DNA of 64,000 nucleotides from Himantopus leucocephalus (taxonomy: Eukaryota > Chordata > Aves > Charadriiformes > Recurvirostridae). Below, in pieces: positions 35,069 to 46,900 of the stretch (position 1 is its first letter; the number at the start of each line of letters is the position of its first letter). Under the pieces are notes generated by a model that was not told the origin of the DNA, did no database searches, and saw nothing but the letters and a program-made list of their open reading frames with translations. Location: positions 76,991,772 to 77,055,771 of the forward strand of contig RSEF01000002.1 of NCBI GenBank assembly GCA_003993805.1. Reading direction: 5' to 3'. A program made the translations under genes and the position numbers.

Positions 35069-38000
35069 ATATAAAGGCTGCTGTGTTGAAAAGTGCTAAC
35101 GATTGCCATCATGGGAGTCTTGGATTCAAAGACAGTTTGCAGACCTCATTAAGCCAAGGAGCGTGCCAAGTCCACTCTTTTCAGTTCAGTGGAAGCAACA
35201 CTTAAGTCCCTTCATATAGCAAAACAGCTGCTAGCAATGGAGGCTGCCCGACCCGGGCAGAGCAAGCTAAGCTCACCCGGGGACACTTGTCTGTTTTGGT
35301 ACCAGAAGACAGCGGCTCACACTGGAAACAGACGGAGCTGTGAGAGGAACCCTGAAAAGCAGCACAACGACAGGGTTTCTTTGACACAGGACTGATCAGT
35401 GAAGCAGAGTCAAGATCTCCAAACCAGAAAAAAAATCTCCTGGTTGTCTTGTGTCCCAGGAAACACGACTTCTGTATAGCCTCTGTCAAGGAGCATAGTT
35501 ACAGTGATAAATCTTGACCAATGCAAAGCAAGACGGGCAAGGTCTTCCAAGCCCACCTAGCGATGGGCTAGCATGCTACCAGCTCTGCATTATGCCATTG
35601 AGAAATCTTGTCTCGTGTGCAGGAGAAAAGCAGATTTTTGAGAAGTTTTGAGAAAGTAAGATAAGCAGAACCAACTCTTCAAAGAATGGTAAGATTCTCC
35701 AGGCATTCGACAGACCCAAAAGCCAGACTACATATTTGCATATGGAGGTAGGAAAGTGCCTCAGGTTAGACAACAGTGTTTCTATGCATGTAACGTTTTT
35801 CAGCTGTTTGTGTGAAGGGTACACTTACAGACACCCAGATACATCAGTTCGAGCGGAGCAGATCAATCCTACATTATCACAATAATATGCACAGAGCAAG
35901 ACTAGCTTAGAAGCTTCCCGTCTAAAACAGTGAGACACATAGATCATAATAGCAGCATTGGTATTTTATCAGGGAACTCAAAAATAAGAAGACAACACAT
36001 GTATTCACAAAAGAGTTGAGGCTACTGAATTCAGCACTATTTAGGCACTTTTTATCTGGGAGGGAAAGTAAAAGCTGTGAAAATTCATGACAGATATCCT
36101 GATTCCCAGGCCAGTGCTGCCCACAGAGTCCATCCTTCCCCTCAGTTGTATTATCCTCAGCGCAGGATGTTTTCAAACAAGAGTATTTTCAAAGAACAAG
36201 TCCCCCTTCCACTCTAGTTGCTGTGAAGTTACAAAGATAACCCCTCATGTTAACTCAGCACAGTCCCTCAGGATACGTTTGGGCAAACCCACTCTATTAC
36301 ATTTAGGATTCTCCCCACATTGGTATTCAACCATACATCCCTTGCAAGCACTAATCCAGTATAAAACCCAGAAGCTGCCCAAACACGATTCCCAAGAACT
36401 GCGATATAAGTGAATACCTTATTGTGGCATGGCCATTAACAACTGTTATAGAAAAAAGAAAATAAACCAGGATTTGCTCTGGAACACAAATACATGATAA
36501 AATCCCTGAGTGTACCTTTTTGAGACATTGTTTTTACATTTAATTTACAGTTTCCAAGTGTTTATCTTTTCAGGTGGGATTTTACATATTGACCATAGGT
36601 AGAACACACCCCATTTTATAATTCCCTTATCTTACTTAAATAGGAGACAGATAGTGACTTCTATACATGCTCACACCTTGCTAATAGAAAACAGTGATGT
36701 ATTGAAAATTTCCTTATCGCCTTCAGTTCCCACACAGGTGTTCTTGGTGATAAACTACTGAATGATATAAACAGTGGTTTCAGGTTAAAAGTAACGATTG
36801 GTTGTTAGGAAAAGAAAAAAACCCAGAAATTAAACCGCATTTCCTGAGCAGGATTTGTAACTGAAAATACTCAAATACGGGAGCATACATGTGAATTTTG
36901 TCACTGTGACTGTGAAGCACAGAGTCTCTAGGACTTCTCTGTAGTAATGCTTGCTCTCACCTCTCACAACCCACAGGCATCTTCTCTTGCATTTTGAGAT
37001 CTTGATGGGCAAGATCTCACAGATACGATAAGGAACTGTATGATATTCCCTCTGTTTTAGCCAATGATATGAAAAATGAAAGAAAATATTAATCTGTCCA
37101 CTGATGGATTTATCTCCAAGGGGTGTTATCACAAAACAGCTGTTCTGCAACTATTCCTGTACAACACTGGCAGGAGAGTAATTCTGGAAGAAGAGACATT
37201 TGTTCTGAGTTAGCTCTATCCACTTCCAGCTAAACTGTTAGTTTTCCTGTGATTGTTCTTTAAGATGTAATAGAGAGCATCTAAATGTATTTTAACCAGC
37301 TTACAGTCTTACCTGTGTTGCTGCCATTGTGCAATGAGTATACTGAATCACCTCAGATACACAGAAAATTGTAAGAAATTATCCTCTATGTTGCCTTTGA
37401 GTATTTTCATTTTTGTATTTCAAGGAAAACTTGTATTCTCTAACCTTTACCAGTTTCTTCCAAACAGACCACTAGAGATCTAAAAAAAAACCCAAATGCA
37501 CCCCTGCTATTGTAAAAGTGCATGGCCAAGTCTTTGCTCCTGCAAAGGCCACAGCTTTCTGGCCAGTGTTATTAGGGACAAAACTAGAAACCCCAGCATG
37601 TGATGATGTTTTTGAAAATCTAGCTTCTGGCAAGTTTCCACCATCTGCATTTATTATCCAATAATGGGATCAACTAAGATTAGTAATACATAAAACTTTT
37701 GTGAACTGTAGGGGAATGGAGTATCATTTTAACAGAAGCAGGAATTCAAACATACATTTAATTTCACAAGAAACATTCCAAAATCCTCTCTAGGGCTTTT
37801 TCCAGAGCAACACAGCCTCGTGCTCCCTGCCAGGACAGGGCTCTGGTTTTGCATTTATTCATGTGGCACTAACAGGCTTCAGTCAGCCAGGCTGCACTCA
37901 GCCAGGCAGGCATCACCACTGCTGGCCAAAAGTACCAGACAGCATTGCCATTCTCTTATCAATTCCCTGTAAAGTTTCTGCCAACTTGCCAGGAATAAAA

Positions 38001-40143
38001 GGTACTTCCAAAAAGTGGTCATTTTCCTTGGGGAAAAACAGAAAAAAAATTTCTTAGTGGTTTATAGATTATTTCTCTAGGGCTATCTGGTAATTGAGTC
38101 CTATTGAGTAGGGAAGTCAATCTTTCTTAGATTTTGGAGGTATCTTTTTGTATTTAAAAACATTAACAATATTTTTCTCTTATTTCTGCCTCATGTCTTC
38201 TGTAATTATTTTATGCCCCAATGTGCCTCCACATGGAAAATGTCTTGGCAGGCCTTTCCATAATCACCTGTCTTCCACATCTAGGTGCGTACCCAACTTC
38301 TGAAAATTAGATTTAGACATCTAGGTAATAAATTGATTTTACTAGTGAGATGATAGCTAAAGGAAGAGGTTCTTTGCCTTCCTTTTATCAAAGCCACTGC
38401 TTTTAGCTAACAGTTTAAAAAAGTAATCTTGGATATTTTCCATAAGGTCAAGTGTTGTCTGAATAGGCTTCTTTTGGCACATACAAGAGTAACCAGATTA
38501 AAGACAAAGGTTTCCAAACCCACAGAGTGTGATTTTTTACTAGTGGCAGGTTTCAGTGGATCTCCGCTTCCCAATGCTTCCAGTTTCTCTATATGATATG
38601 CAGAGTACCAGTACACAGCTTCAGCGTGCCACTACACAACTGAACAGTAGCATCCTTACAATATCTATTTAGCAAGTATTGCCTTCTCAAACCCTCTCAT
38701 AGAGGTTCTTCACTCAAGATGGATGGGAGTAGTTTAGATCAACGGCACCACTGGCAGAACAGCTATTCCAACGTCAACTGTACCAAATACCTCTTGATTA
38801 TTCCTAAGCAGTCTTGATAAACATTAGATATGCTTGACACTTCTCAAGAAACCTCTTCATAGGATCAGGACCCCATAGATATAATTTAATATACATTGAC
38901 CAAAATGGAAAAAAGCTCTTGAAGTGACTTTCCATTCTTGAGACCTATTGCATTATTTTCATCTGGAATAGCCACAAGCAATCACATATTTTTTATTCTT
39001 GCTGCAATTCTTGTAACATGAGTGTTGGTTGTGGATCACCCTCCAGCACCACCAGTACTGTCTCGTGTCCTTGACTCTTCCTTACTTTGCTCGGTCAGGG
39101 TCCAGTTGGATGCCACCATCTGTCAGAGTCCACCAGGAGGCACGGGGTCTGAGAGTGGATTCTCATGAGAAAGACGGCAATGTGAACAGGAAATGTCCCA
39201 CCAGGAATCCCTTCTTGGGACAGGCTCCTGTGGAAAAGAACAAACCCTTATTGTCACTATTGCAGTTTTAACTTTGTATTCTTGTGCTCATCCTTTGATT
39301 CATTCTCTCTCCCCCCACTCTATTCCCATCCGACGGGTGGGAAACAGGATATTTTGTGAAATTCTTTCCTTCCTGTGTGGGTCTACATGACATCTTTAAT
39401 TAGCAACTCTCTGCAATGGAAGTGAAGAAATAAAAAGCACAACTGTCCTGCTGAGGAGATCATAATAAAGTTGCTTTTTGAACAGGTATTTAAGGCATCA
39501 CTTTCTGCCATTTATGAAGATCATTGATGTTAATATTTAAAAATATCACGCACACACAAAAAATTTAAAACACACTTCCGTGCAGAATGAGTGGTCAGGA
39601 AGAGCTTTACAAACATTGTCCCTCTTTGTGTCACACTGGAGAAGCTGGGATGCAAAAGAGTGATGGGAGGGAGACCTCTGTCTGCTTCCCCGGGCAGAGC
39701 TCCAGCCAGCTGGCACCCGCCATTTCACCTGGAACATTTGTTTCATTAATAAGTTTACCCTGGGAGCTGATCAGAGCCGGGGGGGCCTTCTACAGACAAC
39801 CGCTGTGGTTGTAAGGACTTTTCTGAGGGTGGGATTTGACACTGTGGAGGAACAGACAGCAAGTGCTACCTTGGAAGGAGATCAAAGTAGAGAGAAGCCT
39901 GGCAAATGCAGAGGACCTGGACCTGATCCTCCCCTGCCTTGCTCTGTAGGATGGCAGGTGTAAAATGCTATTAAGCCTCATCTGGCAGGACTGTCCTTAA
40001 ACACCAGCAGTCCAAGTGATAGCCCCCGACTTCTGGATGTCGTTATAGGTTTGGCCTATTCCTCTCTCCCAGGCCCACTGAGCTGAAATTTCCTTTTCCC
40101 ACTGGTACGGCTGTACAGCCCCAGGGACATTAAGAGTTTCTGG
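35069..40143. other. Non-coding stretch, no gene recognised
   Basis: Frames of up to 108 codons (for example near 36087-36413) show no family motif and ordinary intergenic composition. A local 'cagccaggc' duplication lies at about 37880-37910. No RNA gene or mobile element could be supported. Confidence 0.5.
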
Positions 40144-40199
40144 TTTTCTTTCTTTTTTTTCTTTCTTTTTTTCTTTTCTTTTCTCCTTTTTTTTTTTTT
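40144..40199. repeat. Homopyrimidine tract (T/C)
   Basis: About 56 bases consist almost only of T and C on the + strand (TTTCTTTCTTTT-type units ending in a T run). The complementary purine strand would translate into a lysine/arginine/glutamate run, which explains the charged middle of a 116-codon minus-strand frame at 40056-40406. Such tracts can form triplex DNA when long and mirror-symmetric. Confidence 0.85.
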
Positions 40200-42117
40200 A
40201 TTAGTTTGATCCTCTGATGTTTTACCTGGCACCTGGAAAAACTCATTTACACCACTACAGAGCACCATGCTCTCATTTTGTGAAAACAAACAGCAACCAC
40301 ACAAGAAGCTAGATTGGGGAAAAACCATGCTCCGTGTGCCAGTATGGCATTCCTTCAGCGCCGAAAGCGTGGGGGTATGAACCAAGAAAACTGCAGAGCA
40401 AAGCACAGGGTTGTGCTATTACAAGAGTGTCTGTCATACCCAAAATGCATCCGAAGGTCCATGTGCAAAACCAGGGAGGATCTCACCAGGCTGTACGTCA
40501 CATCTAAGATGATTCTCACGGAAAGAAATATGAGGACACCTTTTTTCATGCTGAGCTTGTGCACCAAATCTCTTGACTGCTGTCTCAGATTGTCACAGCC
40601 ACAGGTCTGTCCACAGCTACTTCGTAATATACAGTGACTAGAGGCACTGCCTCCTGATTTTCATACAGATCTAGTCATGAAACAAGAATGTGCTTGGTTA
40701 TATTCGTACTGGGACTGCATGTCCAAAGTGAAGTTTGCACACCCCGATAAATCAGCTTGCAGCAGAAAATAGGAAGTGCTACTGGTAGTGACTGAACCTA
40801 CACCTCTGAGCAAAGATTAGTAGTGTGTGAATATTGCTAATGGCATGAAGTGTCTTTATCATATCTTGTAAAGTGTTATCAATCAAACTACAGGTGTTAA
40901 GCAGGTAAAGGCTGTAGCTTGAGGCAACAGATAAGAACTTTTCCCTTGGATCTTAAACACTGTTCTCTACTAGAGCTTTCCTTAGAGAAAGTGTCAGGAT
41001 ATCAAAGGGGAAAAGAAAGATTTTTTTTTTAGGCCTTGGGGCAGAAGAGAGAGGGGATTTTGTATACAGTTTTAGGAGAGGCATTATAAACCTCTCAGAA
41101 TGATTTCCAATGCCAATCTCCTCCCCAATCACAACCAGATGTTGCTTATATTTACAAAAGAATCTGCCTTTTTTTTTTTTTAACAAGAATTTGCTGGTAT
41201 TATTAACAACGATGGCTTGTGAACTTGTGAAATATATGTGGAAAGAAAGGCAAGTATATTTGAGCCATGGGAGCTTACTATATACCACAGGCACCCAAAA
41301 TAAATGGGTGGCAACCTTACACTGAGACTTGTTTGCTGTACTGGGATCTAACGCACATTGCTTGGCTTGCTCCAGTCCTGTACCACAGCAAGTGCTATGC
41401 ATATTTAATACACAGAAGGTAAAGAAATCAATTTCAAGGCTATAATTGAACACCACTATAAAATTCCACTGTTACTGCTATGCTGTAAATTACATATGTT
41501 ATTGATTCCTCCGGCCTCTTTCACAAGTGGGGTGAGTTGGTGGGCTGGGGCCTCAGCCCTTTATCTGCGTTCCCACCCTGCCTGCAGTTGGGAGTGAGAA
41601 TGAACCAGTGGCCTTACCCTAAGCTGCCATTCGGGCACGTTATAAACCCACCACCATGCTCAGGGCTGCCGCAAAGGTGGGCTCTGCAGAAAGGGCTGAG
41701 GTACCTCCAGAGAGCTGCGCGAAGAAACTCTGAGAGGTGGGCTCACATTCTCTTTGAAAATGCATGTAGTCCTCTCTGCAAGGGCAGAAACAGCTGCACG
41801 CATAGCAAGGAAAAAGAAGATAGCCATGCCTGGCTCTCATTTGAACCACGGGTTTGTAATTTTGAGAGCTGAAAAAAAAATAAAATTCAGAGCAACCAAA
41901 TTTTTTTTCTGAAACAAATAATTTTTTTCTTAAACAACTTTCTTTATACTTTCTTCTTACTCCAAGAAAGAGAGGGAATTATCAAAAGGAAAGACTGGTG
42001 TAAGAGGTAGAGGTCCTAAACAGCTGAAAAACAGGGGGAAAAGTAAAAGCCCTTTTCACTTCTGTAGTCAGTCAAAGGCTTCATCTCATTTTTAAGACAG
42101 ACAGAAGCTTTGACAGT
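40200..42117. other. Non-coding stretch, no gene recognised
   Basis: A 167-codon minus-strand frame (40953-41456) is the longest here. Its translation has no recognised domain, and its composition is what chance gives in this DNA. Poly-A/T tracts at about 41022-41033 and 41168-41183 contribute to it. No other feature could be supported. Confidence 0.45.
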
Positions 42118-42258
42118 CATTTTACAGCCTGGGAAGAGAGGCAGGGACGTACCCAGGGACCTTACTTGAGTCAGGCACCAGAAAGCAGAGACCAGAAACT
42201 TGGCCCCAGATTTCCAGTCCTGAATTCCAGCTGCCCAACCTGAACTCTAAACCATGGG
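42118..42258 (-). repeat. MIR/CORE-type tRNA SINE, reverse orientation
   Basis: Read along the + strand, 'cattttacagcctgggaaga' then 'gaggcaggga' match the complement of the MIR core (CATTTTACAG-TGAGGAAACTGAGGCA). 'agcagagaccagaaacttgg', 'ccagtcctgaattccagctg' and 'aactctaaaccatgg' match the complement of the tRNA-like head (GGCAGAGCCAGGA-TTGAACCC and GTGCTCTAACCACTAGACCAT). Core and head are in the expected order for an element on the minus strand. The 'TTGCCCAAGGTCAC' block is weak. Confidence 0.65.
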
Positions 42259-43591
42259 AACTGCAAGCCAAAAAACCTCATGAAAATGGAAAAAAAAAAA
42301 ATAATGCTGTGCTAGGAAAAAGCTCTGCAAAATTCTGTACGTATAAACCAATATCAGAGCTATTTACCTCCTACCACCAACCATTGCAGACAAAACAAAG
42401 CCAACCTCCTCACACACAGGTGCATTTTCAAATGAGCGGATTTTGTCAGGATTTCAGGCAGCACCTGACTGTACTGTAGCTTCAATTAAAACATTTTTAA
42501 TAACTATCTCATATCACAGTGAACATCTCCTATGGCCTCTCAGCTATCACAAAGAGTGTGACGGTATTTTTTTATCTAATGGTAAAACTCTATTTGCAAA
42601 GGCAATGCCCCTGGAAAGGTGAGAATTTTTGTGTGAGCCCTTTGGACAATAGCCCTGGACTTGCGAGCCTGGGTGATAGCTATGCCATGGTGTGGCCCAG
42701 GTATGGAGGAGCTAGCTTTCCAGATACCTAGCCGTAGCATTAAGAAATACATGCAAGTTAATTTACCCCATTTACTACCCTAATCTAATAGCAGTAGATC
42801 AGCCTCTGATCTGAATAGCCCAATCTCAGTTACCAAGATTGACTGATTGGAGTAATTGAAGCGATTTTATTTAACGTTTGCCTTAAATGATCTGGCAATC
42901 TGATTCAGATAAGATTTCAAACAGTCTGTGTGCTTTTGATCTCAAATTAGCTTCAAGATTAACTCAGGCTTGGTTCAGACACAGTAAAAAAATCCCTCAA
43001 GTATATCCTGCACCATAACCATGCTCAAGCCCTCTTCCTGATTCCACCAGCTTAATTAAATCTCACCTCAACCCGGTACATCTCTAATGCAAAGTGGTGC
43101 TAGGGATGGTCTGAACTGTAGGACAGTGCTGGGAAGAAACTCCCGTGGCTGAAAAGTAGAGGCAGGAAGGAGAGAGACCTCTCTGCCTCTTTCTTTTAAA
43201 TGCTGTGATCTGATGGATGTTTTCTTGTCTCTCTGGTATACAAAGAAAAGTGCCTGTGAGCAATAAGATCAAGAGCCAACATGTCCTTTCAGCACAAGTG
43301 ACACTAAATTAATTTATACAAGGCACCAGTCAAAAAACATTTCTACGAGTGAAAGCTCAAAGTGAGCCTGAGCCTTTAAGGAGCTTTCCTTCCGCCTTCT
43401 GTTCACTTCACAGGACTGCTTCAGACAGAAAAGCTTCTAACATTTTGAAGGCGCACTACACAAGACATACCATTTCTTTTAACATAAAAAGCCCTGTTTT
43501 GTCATAAGTATTTGCTTTTAACAGCTCTGTTCTTTTGTGCATTCCTTTCCCAGGTACAGTACAGGTGCTTCAGGGCAATTCTAAAGACAAA
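42259..43591. other. Non-coding stretch with a possible conserved element
   Basis: The segment 42800-42975 is AT-rich, CpG-poor, free of simple repeats and contains clustered short sites such as 'gattgactgattgg', 'gtaattgaagcg' and 'ctgattcagataagat'. This is the look of an enhancer-type conserved element, but single-sequence evidence is weak. Nothing coding is recognised. Confidence 0.35.
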
Positions 43592-43950
43592 TTTCAACAG
43601 CGACTTAGGAGCCTAACTAGCAAGTATGGCGTGCTTAGCACATGGGTTTTCTAAACAACGTGCCAGCTAAGCAGACAGATGCCTGTTAGGATATTTCAAG
43701 TTACTTCTGTAACTAACCTATTGAACAAATTCTCCCATGCAGCTTGTTTACAACCTGCAGTTACAATATACCTTTGAAAATTGTTTTCTAAAGGTATTCT
43801 GGCTCACATTTTTGTGTTCGTGCTTACGCTTTGTGGTGTTAATTCCCATTTTTAAAAGTGAGGGAGGTATCTAAGCTCAGGTTTTTAAAAGTACATAGGT
43901 GTGAATAGCTGCAGATGTGCACCCAGGTACCTCAGGCTTACTGAAATCTG
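43592..43950. repeat. Fragments of a 'GACTTAGGAGCCTAA' repeat
   Basis: 'cagcgacttaggagcctaac' at about 43598 matches a common arm of old sauropsid palindromic repeats (GACTTAGG-GCCTAA-TCCCATTGA). A second fragment at about 43861-43950 has 'gaggtatctaagctcaggtt' and 'cacccaggtacctcaggctt'. The intervening 200 bases show no clear match, so this may be two insertions. Confidence 0.35.
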
Positions 43951-46900
43951 TACCTATAATTTGCAGCTCTCTTTTTATCATTTACCCTTTGCTACTGTTG
44001 AAAGGAGCAACGCATAAACACTTTGAAAAAGCTGGTCCTAAGTAGCGAAATTACTTTAGAAGATGAGTTTGAAGTTCTTAATTCCCTTAGAAATGCTCCA
44101 CTTTTTTAACCTCAGGTCTACAGAAGTGTTTGTATATCACCTAAAACCACAAAGCCTGATTTTGATTAGGCTGTGGGTACCACTGCTAGGTTATTATTCT
44201 AAGATAGTATCATGGAAAAACTTCAGTTATAACTTAATTAATTTAAACACTACCATTACTTTTGAATGGAAGCATTTTATCCAAGCAAAGGATCACCCCT
44301 GAATGACCATATTTGTACTGCGGAATAACTACAGCTCTAGGGTTCAGCTAAGGTCTGCAGTCAAAGTTATTGTATTAACACTTATGTTATACTGCTGCCT
44401 ACAGGTCCATATTTAAAATTAGGGTGTTATGCTAACTTATGTTTAAACAAGGCTCCTGTCCCAAAGCTTAGAAAACAAGCAAGATAAGAAAGGTATGTGA
44501 GAAAGTACCCAGCGGAACCCATTTTAACTTTTCACGGTTATGTTTGTGTATGTAATTGAATGCATTTCTTCCCCCACCCTGAAGCCACTACAGAGGGGCT
44601 GGTTTTGCAGTACAGCTGCATATAGGAAAGCAATTTAAAAGGAAGAAAGGGATGATGGTGGTGCCTGTATTAGGGGTGCTGTGGAAGGAAGCACAGCAAT
44701 ACCTTGAATGGCAGCCCTCCATACAACAGCCAGGTGTCTGTTGATCTTTGCTATAGTGATTGTCACAAAATGTGTTTTCCACTTGTGGACGACTGCAAAT
44801 TTTCTAAAGCAAAAGAAGATGTATTTTGAAATTCCCAACGTCTAGGTTGTGCAAAGAATATATGGACTGTCTTATCCTAATTTGTAATTTACAGATCCCG
44901 TACAAATAGCCCATTGATCCCAAGGGCTTCTCGTGTTGCATCTCACTAGTATACTGGAAAGAAAAACAGTAGCACATGCCACGCATTTCATCAAAATAGA
45001 AACATCATTCTTGGGGAAGCTGGGGTTCTCCTCTCCAGTTCATGTACACCATTCTTCGGGTAACTGAGTCTAATTACTACAAACATTATTCTGGATTTTA
45101 ATATATTTTCTGACTACAGGAAGAAGAGATTTCAACTTAGTGCCTGTAGAGGAGCCAGGCACTTCCTCTCCTCCTTTATAGAACTGATTCATTTTGGCAA
45201 TCCAGGATGCTGCTGATTTCAGCTGAAGCTAACAGCAGCTGAAATGGTGTTCCTGCATGCGCCACAAACCAGCCTTTTTTGCAAAAGGAGATTCCTTTAT
45301 TTGAACAGTTAGCAAACTGCCATCCCTTAAGTTCATGTAAATGAACAGAAATGTTAGTATTTAGCACTCAACATCCTCTGCACCCTGGAGGCTGGATAAG
45401 GTACTAGTCATCTCTAATTAAAGTTGTCTGACTGTCACTGTCCCCAGTGACTGTGCCACAATACAGTTTCCTATGTAATCATTGGTCAATTTGTTGCAAT
45501 ATATCATCAGGATTACTGAATTATTAGTTATAATTACAACTGTAGAGTCAATACCAGTGTCACAGCAAGGGTAAGTAAACACTACAAAATTATGAGGGAC
45601 GGGAATACCTTTATAACAACTACAGCATATTAGTAGTACAGAGACCACCCACCATAACAGCTAGGCGCAATGCTAAATTCCTACTTTGAAAAGGTGGAGT
45701 TGGATATTTTCCCCTTAATGGAATGAAGTCATCTTGGTGACATCCCCAATCAGCTCCTCTCTGGTTCCGGCCCCCCAGCTGCAGAGCATACATGTTAGGT
45801 GGATTAAACTAGGTAAAAACCATACCACCTACCAGACTCAATTTCACAGCCCCCACTCTCTAACCATTTGCACAGACCATCCCTGAGGATGCACCTTCCA
45901 AAGGTCTACAAAAGGAACCTCCTGAAGGTCTGGAGCCCATTTTCCTATGGTGTTTCTGTCACCCCAAGTCCCATTTTCAGAAGTGGTCTGAGGGATCATG
46001 AGTCCACCTCCCGCAGCCTGTCAGACAGACGCCAACGCATCATTCTCCAAGGACAACCTCCTCAATGAGTATTTAGACATTTGACTCCTGATATGGTTCA
46101 GTGGTTATGAGTTCTTCACCCCTTATGTATTTCTGAGAATACGCAACGCAAGGTCCTCTGTGGAAGAAAAGTTTGATGGAAGTGCCTACTGCTTTCCATT
46201 GCACTTTTCAAAGAAGAACATAGTATTTGCTGTTCATAGTTTGACGAACAGGAGATCCACTTTTCAAAACTATTCACAATTTCAAAGAATGCCTTAATTT
46301 TGAAAAATAATTAAAAAAAAAAAAGTATTTTTCTCCAGATCAAGTCTGGGACTTTCAAGGAATCCAAAGAAAAAACATTTCAGATGAGGTATTTCAGGTT
46401 TTACTCTAAGTTCAAGGTATGTTGGGAAATGGCCTGAGAGTTCAGTGGGTGGAAACATGACCAATAAAGTTCAGCATATACTGCAAGAACCAAAGTCTAA
46501 TTAGGGGAGTTGGTCAAGCTTTTAGCTTATCTACCTAATCTCCAACCACAGCCTCAAAGGTTGAATATGTGACTCTGTCTCTTTAAACCAAGAAACAGGT
46601 CATTAAAATTCAGGCTGTACAACTAACATTACACTCATTTAACAAAACGAGAGTTTGAACCTAAAAAAGTTTAACCCCACATCAGAGACATTTCTGGGAA
46701 CCACAGCTTAACTACCTATCTTCCCTCCATAGGTTTCAAATGAAACAGGCACAGATGCTTTCTTTGGCATAGCCTAATCCTGTTCAACTGTGTGTGGGTT
46801 TCAATTAAGTCACCCTTGTGCTGGAATTTGAAGTCAAACATTTAGAAACTTTTTGGGTTGTTTTTTGTTTGGTTGTTTGTTTGTTTTTAAAAAACCCAGC

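Noticed and set aside
40056..40406. Minus-strand frame with a lysine/arginine run
   Set aside because: The charged run is the translation of the T/C tract at 40144-40199.
40953..41456. 167-codon minus-strand open frame
   Set aside because: No family motif. It runs through poly-A/T tracts, and its composition is that expected of chance frames in this DNA.
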